From Mesorhizobium sp. WSM3862 (GTDB lineage: Bacteria; Pseudomonadota; Alphaproteobacteria; Rhizobiales; Rhizobiaceae): 64,000 bases of DNA. The position numbers and the translations under genes were made by a program. The stretch is taken from positions 62,001-126,000 of the forward strand of contig NZ_NSGE01000003.1 of NCBI RefSeq assembly GCF_002294985.1, written 5' to 3'. Positions 7,469-19,588 of this stretch are shown piece after piece; position 1 is the first letter of the stretch; each line of letters opens with the position of its first letter. The notes under the pieces are model-generated. The model was not told the origin of the DNA and searched no databases. It saw nothing but the letters and a program-made list of their open reading frames with translations.

Positions 7469-10400
7469 GGCGTGAGCCCGCCGGCCGGCGCCGTCGCTTC
7501 ACGCGCCCCCGACCGCGTCAGTCTATCGAAGGCAAGGTAGATCACCGGCGTGGTGAAGAGCGTCAGCACCTGGCTGACGATCAGCCCGCCAACGATGGTG
7601 ATGCCGAGCGGCTGGTGCAATTCCGAGCCGGCAAGGCCGCCGAGCAGGAGCGGAAGCGCCCCGAACAGCGCGGCCATCGTCGTCATCAGGATCGGCCGCA
7701 ACCGCAGCAAGCAGGCTTCGTAAATCGCCTCGCGCGGGTCCAGCCCCTGCAGGCGCTCGGCCTGCAGGGCGAAGTCGATCATCATGATGGCGTTCTTCTT
7801 GACGATGCCGACCAAGAGCACGATGCCGATGATGCCGATCACGTCGAGATCGTGGCCGGCGAGCATCAGCGCCACCAGCGCGCCCACGGTTGCCGAGGGC
7901 AGCGTCGAGAGGATCGTCAGCGGGTGGATGAAGCTCTCATAAAGCACGCCAAGCACGACATAGACGGTGGCGACTGCCGCGAGCACCAGCAGCAGCTCGT
8001 TGGAGAGCGAGCTTTGCAAGGCAAGCGCGGCGCCCTGGAAGCCGGTGACCAGGCCGGCGGGCGGCTGCATGTCATGTTCCGCCTTGCTGATCGCCGCGGT
8101 GGCGTCGCCGAGCGACACGCCCGGGGCGAGGTTGAAGGAGATGGTCGCGGCCGGGAACTGGGCAAGGTGGTTCACCAGCAGCGGCGCCTGCCGGACACTG
8201 ATATTGGCGATCGCCGATAGCGGCACCTGGCCGGAACCGGAGGACGGCAGGTAGATCGAGCCCAGCGAAGCCGGCGTCTGTCCCACCGAGGGGTCGGCTT
8301 CAATGATGACGCGGTATTCGTTCGACTGGGTGAAGATGGTCGAGATGATCCGCTGGCCGAAGGCATCGTAGAGCGCGTTGTCGACGGTCGCTGGCGTAAT
8401 CCCGAAGCGTGCCGCCGTCGCTCGGTCGATGGTGATGTCGACCGCAAGCCCGCTCTGCTGGCTGTCGCTGGCTACGTCGGCGAGTTCGGGAAGTGCCACC
8501 AGCCTATCGGTGAGCTTTGATGTCCACGTCGCCAGCTCGGCCGGATCCGAATCCTGCAGAACGTATTGGTACTGCGACGCGCTGGAGGTGGAGTCCACGC
8601 TCAGGTCCTGCACCGGCTGCATATGCAGCGCGATGCCGGTCACGACGTCGGTCTCCCGAGCCAGCCGCCGGATGATCGCGCTGGCATCGGCCGCGCGCTC
8701 GTCGCGCGGCTTGAGATTGATCAGCATGTGGCCACTGTTGGCGGTCATGTTCTGGCCGTCGACGCCGATGAAGGACGACAGGCTCGCGACATCCGGGTCC
8801 TTCAGGATGACATCGGCGAGCGCCTGCTGGTGCGCTGCCATGTCGGCGTAGGAGGCCGAGCCCGCGGCCTCGGTGACCGCCGAAATCGCGCCGGTGTCCT
8901 GAACCGGGAAGAAGCCTTTCGGGATGACAACATAGAGATAGACGGTGAGCGCAAGCGTGGCTGCGGCGACCAGCAGCGTCAGCCCCTGACGGTCGAGCAC
9001 CCACCGCAAGGCGGCGGCATAGCCATTCGCGACAGCGTCGAAGCCGGCCTCGGCGCCGCGCGCCAGCGCGCCCTGCCTGCGTTCGGACGGCGGCTTGAGG
9101 AGCCTGGCGCACATCATCGGCACCAGCGTCAGCGAGACGATGGCCGAAATGACGATGGCGATCGCAAGCGTGATGGCGAATTCGTGGAACAGGCGGCCGA
9201 CGACGTCGCCCATGAACAGAAGCGGGATCAGCACCGCGATCAGCGAGACGGTGAGCGAGATGATGGTGAAGCCGATCTGGGCCGAGCCTTCGAGCGCGGC
9301 GGTGACCGGATCGTCGCCATGCTCGATGAAGCGCGAGATGTTTTCGATCATGACGATGGCGTCGTCGATGACGAAGCCGGAGGCGATGGTCAGCGCCATC
9401 AGCGACAGATTGTCGAGGCTGAAGCCCCAAAGATACATGACCGCGAACGTGCCGATCAGCGACAGCGGCACCGACAGGCTCGGAATGATCGTCGCCGGAA
9501 TGTTGCGCAGGAACAGGAAGGTGACGAGCACGACCAGAAGCGCCGCCGTCGCCAGCTCGAACTCGACGTCATGGACTGAGGCACGGATGGTGGTCGTGCG
9601 GTCGGTCAGCGGCTCGACGGTGACCGCCGCCGGCAGGCCGGCGCGAAGCTGTGGCAGCAGCGCCTTCACCGAGTCGACGACGCGGATGACGTTGGCGCCG
9701 GGCTGGCGCTGGATGTTGAGCAGGATCGCCGGCGAGCGGTTTTCCCAAGCGCCCAGCTTCGAGTTCTCCGGCCCCTCTATGATATCGGCGACCTCGCCCA
9801 GCCTGACCGGCGCCCCGTTGCGGTAAGCGACGACCATATCCGCATAGGTCTTGGGGTCGCTGATCTGGTCGTTGGCGTTGATGGTGTAGGAACGGGCCGG
9901 CCCGTCGAAGCTGCCTTTCGGCGTGTTGACGTTGAGCGTGCCGATGGTGGTGCGCAGATCGTCGATGTTGAGCCCCATGGCGGCCAGCGCCTTGAGCTTT
10001 ACGCGGATGCGCACGGCCGGCCGCTCGCCGCCCGAGATGCTGACCAGCCCGACGCCCGGAAGCTGCGAGATCTTTTGCGCCAGCCGCGTCTCGGCATAGT
10101 TCTCGACTTCGGTCAGCGGCAGCGTCTTCGAGGTGATCGCCAGCGTCAGGATCGGCGCGTCGGCCGGATTCACCTTGGCGTAGATCGGCGGCGCCGGCAG
10201 GTCGGCGGGCAGAAGGTTGCCGGCCGCGTTGATCGCCGCCTGAACCTCCTGCTCGGCAATATCCAGGCTGAGGTCGAGGCTGAAGCGCAGCGTGATGACC
10301 GAGGCGCCGGCCGGACTCCCCGACGACATCTGCTCCAGACCCGGCATCTGGCCGAACTGGCGCTCCAGGGGCGCCGTGACTGAAGTCGTCATCACGTCCG

Positions 10401-10599
10401 GGCTGGCGCCGGGATAGAAGGTCTGCACCTGGATCGTCGGGTAGTCGACCTCAGGCAAGGCCGAGAGCGGCAGGAAGAGATAGGCGATCATGCCGACCAC
10501 CAGGATGGTCGACATGATCAGCGTGGTGGCCACCGGCCGCAGGATGAAAGGCCGCGACGGGTTCAGCCAACCGGAGACGAGACCGCTTGGCGTGCTCAT
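7465..10599 (-). CDS. mdtB: RND efflux permease, MdtB-type
   Basis: 1044 residues. Sequence features match the MdtB subgroup: [20 protein letters not shown] near the N-terminus, [19 protein letters not shown], and TM4 [19 protein letters not shown] with the proton-relay Asp pair. Twelve membrane segments with two periplasmic loops are expected. It is the middle gene of a three-gene unit, overlapping mdtA and mdtC by 4 bp each (ATGA), which points to translational coupling and fixed stoichiometry. Likely substrates by family are bile-salt-like, novobiocin-like or flavonoid compounds; for a rhizobium, plant phenolics are a reasonable guess. Confidence 0.9.
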   Translation of the reverse strand: MSTPSGLVSGWLNPSRPFILRPVATTLIMSTILVVGMIAYLFLPLSALPEVDYPTIQVQTFYPGASPDVMTTSVTAPLERQFGQMPGLEQMSSGSPAGASVITLRFSLDLSLDIAEQEVQAAINAAGNLLPADLPAPPIYAKVNPADAPILTLAITSKTLPLTEVENYAETRLAQKISQLPGVGLVSISGGERPAVRIRVKLKALAAMGLNIDDLRTTIGTLNVNTPKGSFDGPARSYTINANDQISDPKTYADMVVAYRNGAPVRLGEVADIIEGPENSKLGAWENRSPAILLNIQRQPGANVIRVVDSVKALLPQLRAGLPAAVTVEPLTDRTTTIRASVHDVEFELATAALLVVLVTFLFLRNIPATIIPSLSVPLSLIGTFAVMYLWGFSLDNLSLMALTIASGFVIDDAIVMIENISRFIEHGDDPVTAALEGSAQIGFTIISLTVSLIAVLIPLLFMGDVVGRLFHEFAITLAIAIVISAIVSLTLVPMMCARLLKPPSERRQGALARGAEAGFDAVANGYAAALRWVLDRQGLTLLVAAATLALTVYLYVVIPKGFFPVQDTGAISAVTEAAGSASYADMAAHQQALADVILKDPDVASLSSFIGVDGQNMTANSGHMLINLKPRDERAADASAIIRRLARETDVVTGIALHMQPVQDLSVDSTSSASQYQYVLQDSDPAELATWTSKLTDRLVALPELADVASDSQQSGLAVDITIDRATAARFGITPATVDNALYDAFGQRIISTIFTQSNEYRVIIEADPSVGQTPASLGSIYLPSSGSGQVPLSAIANISVRQAPLLVNHLAQFPAATISFNLAPGVSLGDATAAISKAEHDMQPPAGLVTGFQGAALALQSSLSNELLLVLAAVATVYVVLGVLYESFIHPLTILSTLPSATVGALVALMLAGHDLDVIGIIGIVLLVGIVKKNAIMMIDFALQAERLQGLDPREAIYEACLLRLRPILMTTMAALFGALPLLLGGLAGSELHQPLGITIVGGLIVSQVLTLFTTPVIYLAFDRLTRSGAREATAPAGGLTP

Positions 10600-12086
10600 T
10601 GGGCTTCGCCGCTGTCGCCACCATTTCCGCTGCTGCCGCTATTACCGTTGCCGTCGCGACGATGGTGGCGGTGGTGCTTGCGGCCGGCATCGCCCGATGC
10701 GTCCGCGCCGCCGCCTGCCGAGCCTTGGCCCTGGCCGCCCGACAATGCGGGCGCGTTGCCGGGGCCGACGGCAGACGTATTGCTGGTCGCGGCGGCCGGC
10801 GCACCGGCGGCCGCGCTGCCCCTACCCGCGGCTTTTGGCTGCGCGGGAGATCCAGCGCCGGCGGTCGGCGCGGCGCTGTTGTCAGGCACGGTCACCTTGG
10901 CGCCGTCCTTCAGCCGGTCGACGCCATCGACGACCACCTTGGCGCCCGGCGGAAGGCCCGACAGCAATTGCGTCACCGAGGCGTCGCCCGGGCCAAGGGA
11001 AACGGTCTTTACCGAGACAGTGCTGTCGTCGTTGAGCTGATAGACGAAAGTGCCTGGAGCGCCGTGCTGGATGGCCGCGTTGGGCAGCACCGTCACGCCG
11101 GTCAGGGTGCGCACCAGGAGATGCACGTTGACGAACTGGTTGGGATAAAGCCCGCCGTCGGCGTTAGCAAACACGGCGCGCAGCTTCACGGTGCCGGTGG
11201 TCGGATCGATCTGGTTGTCGATCGTCTGCAGGGTGCCTTCGGCGATCTGCTTGGTGTCGTTGCGGTCGAACAAGGTGGCCTTGAGCCCCGCATTGCCATG
11301 CGTCTGTTCCAGCACTTCGGCGAGGGTGTCTTCCGGCAGCGAAAACAGCACCGAAATCGGCTGCATCTCGGTGATCACCGCAATGCCGGTGCTGTCGGAA
11401 GGCGTGACGTAATTGCCCTGATCGACCTGCCTGAGGCCGATGCGGCCGTCGGCAGGTGCAACGATATGGCTGTTGGCGATATTGACCTCGACGGCCTCGA
11501 TCTGCGCCTGGTCGGACATGACCGTGCCCTCGTCGGATTGCACGGTCGCGCGCTGCAGGTCGACCGCCTGCTGCGTGATGGCGTTGGAGGTCAGCTTCAG
11601 ATCGCGGTCGAGGTCGAGCCTGGCATCGCTCAGCAGCGCCTGATCGTGCTTCAATTGCCCCTGCAGCTGATGCAGCGAGGCTTGAAGAGTGCGGTCGTCG
11701 ACCTGGGCAAGAAAATCGCCTTTCTTCACCATCTCCCCTTCGGTGAAGGCGATCGCGGTGATCTGCCCGCTGACCTGCGGGCGCACCGTCACCGTCGACA
11801 GCGAGGTGACCGTGCCGAGCGCCTCCAGCGTGATCGGGATGTCGGCCTGCGTCACCGAGGCGACGGCGACCGGCTGCGCGCCGAGATCGCCGCCCCGGAA
11901 GCGCCCGCCGCCGCGCGCGCCTTGCTGCTGCACCGGTGCTGGATGCAGCCAGAAGGCTACGCCCGCTCCAGCCGCGACCAGCAGCAGCGCGACAATCCAG
12001 CCGCGGCGCCGGCGACGCACGACCACCGGCTTGATGTCTGCCATCGGCTCACGGAGCGGCTGTAGCTTGGCGACTTCGTCGTCCAC
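10596..12086 (-). CDS. mdtA: RND efflux periplasmic adaptor (HlyD family), MdtA-type
   Basis: 496 residues. A single basic-flanked membrane segment (about 29-48, [20 protein letters not shown]) is followed by the barrel-sandwich ([20 protein letters not shown]), an alpha hairpin and the beta-barrel domain. The last 90 residues are an Ala/Gly/Ser-rich tail ending in a His-rich basic stretch ([12 protein letters not shown]), longer than in E. coli MdtA. The GTG at 12086 is taken as start because GGTGA lies 6-7 bases upstream. This is the first pump gene of the operon. Confidence 0.88.
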   Translation of the reverse strand: MDDEVAKLQPLREPMADIKPVVVRRRRRGWIVALLLVAAGAGVAFWLHPAPVQQQGARGGGRFRGGDLGAQPVAVASVTQADIPITLEALGTVTSLSTVTVRPQVSGQITAIAFTEGEMVKKGDFLAQVDDRTLQASLHQLQGQLKHDQALLSDARLDLDRDLKLTSNAITQQAVDLQRATVQSDEGTVMSDQAQIEAVEVNIANSHIVAPADGRIGLRQVDQGNYVTPSDSTGIAVITEMQPISVLFSLPEDTLAEVLEQTHGNAGLKATLFDRNDTKQIAEGTLQTIDNQIDPTTGTVKLRAVFANADGGLYPNQFVNVHLLVRTLTGVTVLPNAAIQHGAPGTFVYQLNDDSTVSVKTVSLGPGDASVTQLLSGLPPGAKVVVDGVDRLKDGAKVTVPDNSAAPTAGAGSPAQPKAAGRGSAAAGAPAAATSNTSAVGPGNAPALSGGQGQGSAGGGADASGDAGRKHHRHHRRDGNGNSGSSGNGGDSGEAQ

Positions 12087-12094
12087 TTTGTCAC

Positions 12095-12214
12095 CTATCC
12101 ATCGAACCGCAAGCGCGCCAGGTCGACCACGTCCTTGGCCAGCGTCACAGGCCCAAGAACCAATCCGGCCGGGAACATAACGCCGGAACCGGACCGTGCA
12201 ATTGCGCGCGACAT
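12095..12214 (-). CDS. Possible 39-residue leader protein of the efflux operon
   Basis: An ATG at 12214 opens a short frame (MSRAIARSGSGVMFPAGLVL to DVVDLARLRFDG) that stops 8 bases before the mdtA start. The composition is protein-like, with a hydrophobic core GVMFPAGLVLGPVTLA and a charged amphipathic end. Its spacing would allow coupling to mdtA. The ribosome binding site is weak (GGGAA). No family is recognised; it could be a small membrane peptide or a leader. Confidence 0.4.
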   Translation of the reverse strand: MSRAIARSGSGVMFPAGLVLGPVTLAKDVVDLARLRFDG

Positions 12215-12547
12215 TAAATTCCCGTAAGAATTGAATGGGTTAGGTTGAAGACCACACTCAAAAATGCATGCCCGGGGCGGGCTGTTCGGGGACGTGCCCC
12301 CATCGCGTGGGAGTGACCGACCGCGCCGCGCCGGCCAATGATGACAAGGCTTTAAGGGGTGAATCCGGCCCGTGCGGCGGACCACCTTTCGAAGGCCGGA
12401 CGTCGTTCCCGTCCCGGCGGCAACCGCAGCCTCCGAGCGGGACGCCACTCCATCCCGCTCGCAAAGATGTGAACGCAGCGACGTGCGAAGCTGCCCTATT
12501 CCTCAGCTTTATCGGCAACGGGCCGGATCGCGATCGAGAGGGAAGCC
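12215..12547. other. Divergent intergenic region, efflux operon / S41-like gene
   Basis: About 330 bp without a convincing gene. It must hold the promoters for the mdt operon (minus) and the S41-like gene (plus). The part next to mdtA is AT-richer (12214-12262); the rest is GC-rich. No clear -35/-10 pair, operator or riboswitch could be picked by eye. Confidence 0.5.
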
Positions 12548-13900
12548 ATGACCTTTGCCCGGCTGCTCGCCTTGCCCCTGCTCAGCCTGTTGGCGCTCGG
12601 CCACGCGACCGCGCAAAGTCCGGACGGGGCCACCTCGCTTGACGCACAGGTCGAGGATCTGAAAGTCTTCCGTCGCGACTTCCTCGATGTCGACCGGTCT
12701 TATTCCAGCGCCGCCCGCGCAGAAGCGGAATCGCGGCTGCAGGCGCTCGAAACCGCGGCGGGTCCGACCGACGCGACTGCCTTCGCTGTCGATCTCTGCC
12801 AGATCGCGGCGCTGGCCGACAATGGTCACACGACCTGCAAGCTGCCGCGCGCCAACGGTGTGGCGATGTCTTTGCTGCCGATCGACGGCGCCTTCTACAT
12901 CATAGCGGCCAGTCCCCAAAACGGCGATCTGCTGGGCAGTCGGCTCGCCGGCATCGACGGCCATCCGGCTGCTGAAGTCTCCTCGGCGCTGCGCAGCCTG
13001 CATGGCGGCGTGGCGGCATGGCGCGACATCGAGGCGACCGACGCGATCGTCCGGCCCGATCTGCTGCATGCGCTCGGGCTCGCCAATGCCGCCGGCGACG
13101 CGACCTTTCGTTTCCAGACGCCCGACGGGCGCGTCATCGACCGCAAGCTCACGCCGGAGCCGCAGCGCCGCGACTGGGTGAAGATTTTTCCCAAGGGCCG
13201 CGCGCCCTGGCCGCTGCGGGATCAGGAACAGCCGTTCCGCTGGCGCGATGCGCCCGAACTCGATGGCGTAGTCGCCCAAATCAGACGCAACGTCGACGGC
13301 AAGACCGGGAAGATAGCCGATTTCCTGGCTGAGGTCGAAGCCGCCCGGGTCCGCCTCGGCCGCAAGAACCTCGTCCTCGACATGCGCTTCAACACCGGCG
13401 GCAACTTGATGCTGACCCGCGATGCGCTCAGTTCCTGGCCGTCCCGCGTCAGCCCGCCGGGACGGCTGTTCGTGCTGGAAAGCCCGATTACCTTTTCGGC
13501 GGGAATTGTCGACGTCGCCTATCTCAAGCAGGCTGGCGGGGACAGGGTCACACTGGTCGGCGAAGCGCCCGGCGACCGCATGATGTTCTTCGCCGATCAG
13601 CAGCAGGTGACGCTGCCGCATTCGGGCGTCGTGCTGCAGTCCGCGACGCAGCGCTACGACCTTCAAAACGGCTGCAAGGCCTACACCGACTGTTTCGTCG
13701 GCATGGCGCAACCGAGTTCCGCCACGGGCACGACGCCCGTGCTTGTCGCCACCATCGACAAAGGCAAGGGCCGCAAGCCGGTTGCGCTCAAGACGCTGGA
13801 GCCCGACATTGCCGCGCCATGGTCGATCGACGATCTGCTCAAGGGTCGCGATCCCGGAATGGCGGCCGTTCAGGCGGCGTTGGCGGGACAGCAAGAGTAG
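12548..13900 (+). CDS. Secreted S41-like (tail-specific protease fold) protein
   Basis: 450 residues with an N-terminal signal peptide (FARLLALPLLSLLALGHATA, cleavage near residue 22) and a good ribosome binding site (GAGGGAAG). The motif NGHTTCKL, a Rossmann-like DMRFNTGGN strand-turn and an ITFSAGIVDVAYLKQAG helix recall the S41 C-terminal processing peptidase fold; the Ser of TFSAG (residue 317) is at the place of the nucleophile. No PDZ domain is evident. Four cysteines in the mature part could form disulfides. It may be a periplasmic protease or an inactive relative. Confidence 0.65.
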   Translation: MTFARLLALPLLSLLALGHATAQSPDGATSLDAQVEDLKVFRRDFLDVDRSYSSAARAEAESRLQALETAAGPTDATAFAVDLCQIAALADNGHTTCKLPRANGVAMSLLPIDGAFYIIAASPQNGDLLGSRLAGIDGHPAAEVSSALRSLHGGVAAWRDIEATDAIVRPDLLHALGLANAAGDATFRFQTPDGRVIDRKLTPEPQRRDWVKIFPKGRAPWPLRDQEQPFRWRDAPELDGVVAQIRRNVDGKTGKIADFLAEVEAARVRLGRKNLVLDMRFNTGGNLMLTRDALSSWPSRVSPPGRLFVLESPITFSAGIVDVAYLKQAGGDRVTLVGEAPGDRMMFFADQQQVTLPHSGVVLQSATQRYDLQNGCKAYTDCFVGMAQPSSATGTTPVLVATIDKGKGRKPVALKTLEPDIAAPWSIDDLLKGRDPGMAAVQAALAGQQE

Positions 13901-14213
13901 GACTGTTCAGTCGTGTTTTTATAGCGGAAGCGACCGGCGACATGGCGGCAAGGCTCTCGCACCGCGCGCATACGACGACGACCGAAATCGCCGTCACCAC
14001 CCAGAAGCCGAGCGCCGTGTCGACTAGCGGCAGCGCGCCGACATTTATGCCGAACAGGCCGGAGATGATGGTCATCGGCAGCAGCACCGCCGTCATCACG
14101 GAGAGGATGTAGAGCAGTTGGTTCGACCGCTCGGTGAGCTTCGCCATCAGTTCGTCCTGCAAAAGCCGGGTTCGCGCCTGCAACTGCTCGCCGTCGTGAT
14201 GCAGCGCCGGCAT
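13839..14213 (-). pseudogene. Truncated CorA/ZntB-type divalent cation transporter remnant
   Basis: The frame carries only the C-terminal end of a CorA-family protein: the stalk helix (RTRLLQDELMAKLTERSNQ), TM1 (LLYILSVMTAVLLPMTIISG), the FGIN variant of the pore signature GMN (FGINVGALPL), and TM2. The large N-terminal cytoplasmic domain of about 250 residues is absent, and upstream sequence belongs to other frames. The frame then runs past the expected end into the 3' part of the S41-like gene. FGIN is usual for ZntB-like members. It is best read as a decayed 5'-deleted gene. Confidence 0.75.
13901..13920 (+). terminator. Weak terminator after the S41-like gene
   Basis: GACT-GTTC-AGTC followed by GTGTTTTTAT immediately after the stop codon. 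The stem is only 4 bp, so this is a weak candidate supported mainly by its position and the T run. Confidence 0.3.
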
Positions 14214-14254
14214 CGTCTACATGGTCGTACGGCGGCTGGGCTGGGTTTAGCGTC

Positions 14255-14941
14255 CTATGCGCTTGCGCGCAGATCCTCGACGACCGTACCGGCAGCGCGG
14301 ACTTCCGCCTCATGGTCCGGCTCGCGCCATGTCTCGGCGAGACCGGCCGCATACCATTCGCGCATGGCAGGCAGATCGAGCAACCGCTGGGGATAAGCAG
14401 CGGCAGCGCCCTCGAATGCCAGTCCATAGGACTGTGCCCGGAAAGCGACCGGAGCGAAGAAGGCATCGACCGCGGTGAAGTGGTCTCCGGCAAGGAACGG
14501 TCCGCCGAAGCGCGCAAGGCCGTCGTTCCACAAGTCGCCCAGGCGGAAGAGATCGTGCTTCAGCGCAGCGGACATCGATGCCAGCTTGACGCGCACGCCA
14601 CAGCTCATCGGGCAGTCATTGCGCAGCGCGGTAAAGCTCGAATGCATTTCGGCGGCGGCGGAGCGCGCCCAGGCGCGCGCTTTGGCATCGGCCGGCCAGA
14701 CGCCCTGATGCCGCTCGGCCAGATATTCGACGATCGAGAGCGAATCCCACACCGCCCAGCCATCGTCGACCAGGCAGGGCACGCGGCCATTCGGCGAGAA
14801 TGACCGGAAGATGCTGAAACTTGAACCGGTCGGGAACGGCGTCAGCCGCTCCTCGAAGCGAATGTCGAGGGTCCGCATCAGCAGCCAAGGCCGCAGCGAC
14901 CAGGACGAATAGTTCTTGTTGCCGATATAAAGCTGGTACAT
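14255..14941 (-). CDS. Glutathione S-transferase family protein
   Basis: 228 residues. The N-terminal thioredoxin-like domain (1-80) has the YSSWSLRPWLLM segment with catalytic-type Ser, the cis-Pro RVPCLVDDG and the glutathione-contact WDSLSIVEYLAER (Glu-Ser equivalent SxxI). An all-helical C-terminal domain follows. Such proteins detoxify electrophiles or act in aromatic catabolism in the cytoplasm. It lies 9 bases from rarD and is probably cotranscribed with it. The substrate is unknown. Confidence 0.88.
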   Translation of the reverse strand: MYQLYIGNKNYSSWSLRPWLLMRTLDIRFEERLTPFPTGSSFSIFRSFSPNGRVPCLVDDGWAVWDSLSIVEYLAERHQGVWPADAKARAWARSAAAEMHSSFTALRNDCPMSCGVRVKLASMSAALKHDLFRLGDLWNDGLARFGGPFLAGDHFTAVDAFFAPVAFRAQSYGLAFEGAAAAYPQRLLDLPAMREWYAAGLAETWREPDHEAEVRAAGTVVEDLRASA

Positions 14942-14950
14942 TTGCCGCCC

Positions 14951-15880
14951 TCACCTCGTCGCGGGACCCGCCTGGCGAACCTCGCGCCCTCTGAACATCG
15001 ACCAGCTGTACATGGCCAGCGCAGTCCAGATAAGGGCGAAAGCTATGGCCTGCGTGCTGCCGAACGGCTCATCGAAGATCAGGACGGCGATCAGGAACAC
15101 CATGGTCGGCGCGATATATTGCATGATGCCGATGGTGGAGAGGCGCAAAAGCCTGGCGCCGAAGGCAAAGAGCAGAAGCGGCACCGCGGTCACCGGGCCG
15201 CAGCCGATCAGCAGTGCGGTGTCGCCGCCGGTGCTGGAGATGAAATGGTCCTCGCCCGTGGCGATCAAGTAGGCGATGTAGCAAAGCGCCGGCACCGACA
15301 GCAGCAGTACCTCGAGCAGAAAGCCCTGGCTCGGCCCGATCGGCAGCGTCTTGCGGAAGAAGCCGTAGGCGGCGAAGGAGAAGGCCAATGCCAGCGATAC
15401 CCAGGGTAATTTGCCGGCCTCGACAGTAAGCACGGTCACCGCAATGGCGGCCAGCGCCACCGCAGCAATCTGCAGCCGGTCGAGCCGTTCGCCGAGGAGA
15501 ACCGCGCCGACCACCACGCTGACCAGCGGGTTGATATAGTAGCCGAGCGCCGTCTCGACCGTGCGGTCGACTGCGATCGCCCAGACATAGATGCCCCAGT
15601 TGACCGAGATGAGCGTCGCCGTCAGCGCCGCCATGGCGAGGCTTTTTGGCGAGTGAATCGCGGCCTTGAAGTCGGCGGTGCGGCCGGCCCAGACCAGCAC
15701 GGCAGCAGCGATCGGTACCGACCAAACGATCCGGTGCGAGATCACCTCGATCAGAGGCAGGTGCGCCACCGCTTTCATGTAGAAGGGCAACAGCCCCCAG
15801 AGAAAATAGGCGCCGAGCGCCAAAAGGAAGCCGCGGCGAGCCTTGGCGTCTTGATCGAGATCGGCTGTTGCGGTGACCAT
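14951..15880 (-). CDS. rarD: RarD-type EamA/DMT-superfamily permease
   Basis: 309 residues with about ten hydrophobic segments in two EamA halves. FLLALGAYFLWGLLPFYMKA at the N-terminus and the ISHRIVWSVPIA segment are typical of RarD. RarD proteins are inner-membrane permeases of unknown substrate, named for chloramphenicol sensitivity. The gene precedes the GST gene by 9 bases, suggesting a two-gene transcript. Confidence 0.9.
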   Translation of the reverse strand: MVTATADLDQDAKARRGFLLALGAYFLWGLLPFYMKAVAHLPLIEVISHRIVWSVPIAAAVLVWAGRTADFKAAIHSPKSLAMAALTATLISVNWGIYVWAIAVDRTVETALGYYINPLVSVVVGAVLLGERLDRLQIAAVALAAIAVTVLTVEAGKLPWVSLALAFSFAAYGFFRKTLPIGPSQGFLLEVLLLSVPALCYIAYLIATGEDHFISSTGGDTALLIGCGPVTAVPLLLFAFGARLLRLSTIGIMQYIAPTMVFLIAVLIFDEPFGSTQAIAFALIWTALAMYSWSMFRGREVRQAGPATR

Positions 15881-15962
15881 GGCCCAACGCTATGGCCCAG
15901 GGGACCGTCCAAGACCATCGCAAAATTCTGATGGATCAATGGACTTCCGCTGATGGTTCAAC

Positions 15963-17579
15963 CTACTCCGCCGCGACCAGTCCTGCCATATCACGGTTCT
16001 TCATCAGCTTGTAGATGATCGAATCCATCAGCGCCTGGAAGGAGGCGTCGATGATGTTTTCCGATACGCCGACAGTCCACCAGCGGGCGCCGGTGGAATC
16101 GTGCGATTCGATCAGCACCCGGGTGATGGCTTCGGTCCCGCCGTTGAGGATGCGCACCTTGAAGTCGGCGAGCTCGAGGTCGACGATCTCGTTCTGATAC
16201 TTGCCGAGATCCTTGCGCAGCGCGATGTCGAGCGCGTTGACCGGGCCGTGGCCTTCGGCCACCGACATCTTCTCCTCGCCGTCGACCATCACCTTCACGA
16301 TCGCCTCGGACACGGTCTTCAGGTTGCCGTTGGCATCGAAGCGGCGCTCGACCATGCAGCGGAACGAGGTGACGTTGAAGAACTCCGGCAGGCCGTGCAG
16401 CATCTTGCGGGCCAAGAGCTCGAAGGAGGCGTCGGCGCCCTCATAGGCGTAGCCTTCGGCCTCGCGCTCCTTGACGATGGCGATGAGCGCGTCGAGCCGG
16501 CTGTCGTCCTTCGGCACGTCGATACCGCGCCGCTTCAATTCGGCGAGAAAATTGGCCTTGCCGCCCTGGTCGGAGACCATGACGCGGCGGCGGTTGCCCA
16601 CGGCTTCCGGCGGCACATGCTCGTAAGTCGCCGGCTCTTTGGCCAGCGCCGAGGCATGGATGCCGGCCTTGGTGGCGAAGGCGGATGAGCCGACATAGGG
16701 CGCCTGAGCTTCCGGCGCGCGGTTGAGCAACTCGTCGAAAGCGCGGGAGAGCCGCGAAATGCCGGTCAGTGCTTCGGCCGAAATGCCTGTCTCGAAGCGA
16801 TCGGCGAAGGCCGGCTTGAGCGCGAGCGTCGGGATGATTGTGACCAGATTGGCGTTGCCGCAGCGCTCGCCGATGCCGTTCAGCGTGCCCTGGATCTGGC
16901 GCACACCGGCCTCGACGGCGGCAAGGGAATTCGCCACCGCCTGGCCGGTGTCGTCATGGGCATGAATGCCGAGATGGTCGCCAGGGATGCCGCCCGCGAT
17001 CACCTTCTCGACGACGGCCCGCACTTCCGAAGGCTGCGTGCCGCCATTGGTGTCGCATAGCACCACCCAGCGTGCCCCGGCATCATAGGCGGTCTTGGCG
17101 CAGGCCAGCGCGAAAGCCGGATTGGCCTTGAAGCCGTCGAAGAAATGCTCGCAGTCGACCATCGCCTCCTTGCCGACGGAGACCGCCGCCTGGACCGAGA
17201 CTTTTATCGACTCAAGGTTCTCCTCGTTGGTGCAGCCAAGCGCCACGCGCACGTGATAGTCCCAGCTCTTGGCGACGAAGCAGATCGCGTCCGACTTCGA
17301 TTGCAGCAGCGCCGCCAGCCCCGGATCGTTGGAGGCCGAAACCCCTGCCCGCTTGGTCATGCCGAAGGCGACGAATTTCGCGCTTTGCGTGCGCTTCTGA
17401 TGGAAGAAGGCGGTGTCGGTCGGGTTGGCACCGGGATAGCCGCCCTCGACATAGTCGATGCCGAATTCGTCGAGCAGCTTGGCGATCGCGATCTTGTCCT
17501 CGACGGAAAAGTCGATGCCCGGCGTCTGCTGGCCGTCGCGCAGCGTGGTGTCGAAGAGGTAGAGGCGTTGCTTCGTCAT
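15963..17579 (-). CDS. cimA: Citramalate synthase (CimA / LeuA family)
   Basis: 538 residues. The catalytic TIM barrel opens with LYLFDTTLRDGQQTPGIDF (Arg and Asp of the DTTLRDG motif) and has the metal site HAHDDTGQAVANS and the GNANLVT strand. The C-terminal part is a LeuA-type regulatory domain (ELADFKVRILNGGTEAITRV). Family members condense pyruvate and acetyl-CoA to (R)-citramalate, a threonine-independent route to 2-oxobutyrate and isoleucine; homocitrate synthase is the alternative. The ATG at 17579 is chosen because homology starts there. Confidence 0.85.
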   Translation of the reverse strand: MTKQRLYLFDTTLRDGQQTPGIDFSVEDKIAIAKLLDEFGIDYVEGGYPGANPTDTAFFHQKRTQSAKFVAFGMTKRAGVSASNDPGLAALLQSKSDAICFVAKSWDYHVRVALGCTNEENLESIKVSVQAAVSVGKEAMVDCEHFFDGFKANPAFALACAKTAYDAGARWVVLCDTNGGTQPSEVRAVVEKVIAGGIPGDHLGIHAHDDTGQAVANSLAAVEAGVRQIQGTLNGIGERCGNANLVTIIPTLALKPAFADRFETGISAEALTGISRLSRAFDELLNRAPEAQAPYVGSSAFATKAGIHASALAKEPATYEHVPPEAVGNRRRVMVSDQGGKANFLAELKRRGIDVPKDDSRLDALIAIVKEREAEGYAYEGADASFELLARKMLHGLPEFFNVTSFRCMVERRFDANGNLKTVSEAIVKVMVDGEEKMSVAEGHGPVNALDIALRKDLGKYQNEIVDLELADFKVRILNGGTEAITRVLIESHDSTGARWWTVGVSENIIDASFQALMDSIIYKLMKNRDMAGLVAAE

Positions 17580-17643
17580 GGCTGTAGCTCGAAAAGTCGA
17601 GATCCTTCGCGCCGGGGGCGCCGTAGAGCACAAACCTGCATGG

Positions 17644-19078
<1,435 letters not shown>

Positions 19079-19082
<4 letters not shown>

Positions 19083-19570
19083 GGTTTTTCCTCCGGCGGC
19101 CATTGGTCGGTGTCGTGGTCTGGATGCTGATAGGAGACGAGCTCGGCGAGATAAGGCGCCGACGAAACATCGCCCATCGTCTCCTCGGACGGCAGTCTCG
19201 AAACGCCGTCGACATAGGGCAGCTTCGCTTCGACGCCCCACTGGATGGTGGGCGCGATGCCGGCCGGGTCGTCGAAGGCGGCGATCGCCAGCGCCACGCC
19301 GTCCGGCGCCTCGAAGGTCAGCGGCGTGCCGCATTCGGCGCAGAAGCCGCGCCATGCCGCGTTGGACGAGCGGAAGCGCTTCGGCCCGCCGCGCGTCCAG
19401 TCGAGCCTGGCGCCGCGCACCGAGACCAGCGGCAGATAGAAATTGCCGCTCGCCTTCTGGCACATGCGGCAATGGCAGACCGAGGCATCGCCCAGCGCAC
19501 CCTCGACGCGGAAACGTACGGCGCCGCACTGGCACCCGCCCGTATAGACCGGCCGGTTATCAAGGCTCAT
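19079..19570 (-). CDS. GFA-family protein, copy 2
   Basis: 163 residues with the same cysteine set (GGCQCGAVRF, CHCRMCQKASGNF, FCAECGTPL). It begins 18 bp after the VOC gene stop and ends overlapping copy 1 by 4 bp. The tandem arrangement indicates local duplication followed by divergence. With a VOC protein next door, a shared role in handling glutathione-linked aldehydes is plausible, since both families use metal and often glutathione adducts; this is inference. Confidence 0.88.
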
Positions 19571-19588
19571 CGATCCCTCCCATCGAGC

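Noticed and set aside
3990..7502. Open frame of 1170 codons overlapping mdtC in another frame
   Set aside because: Arg/Ala-rich composition typical of an off-frame in high-GC coding sequence; the mdtC frame has full RND motifs.
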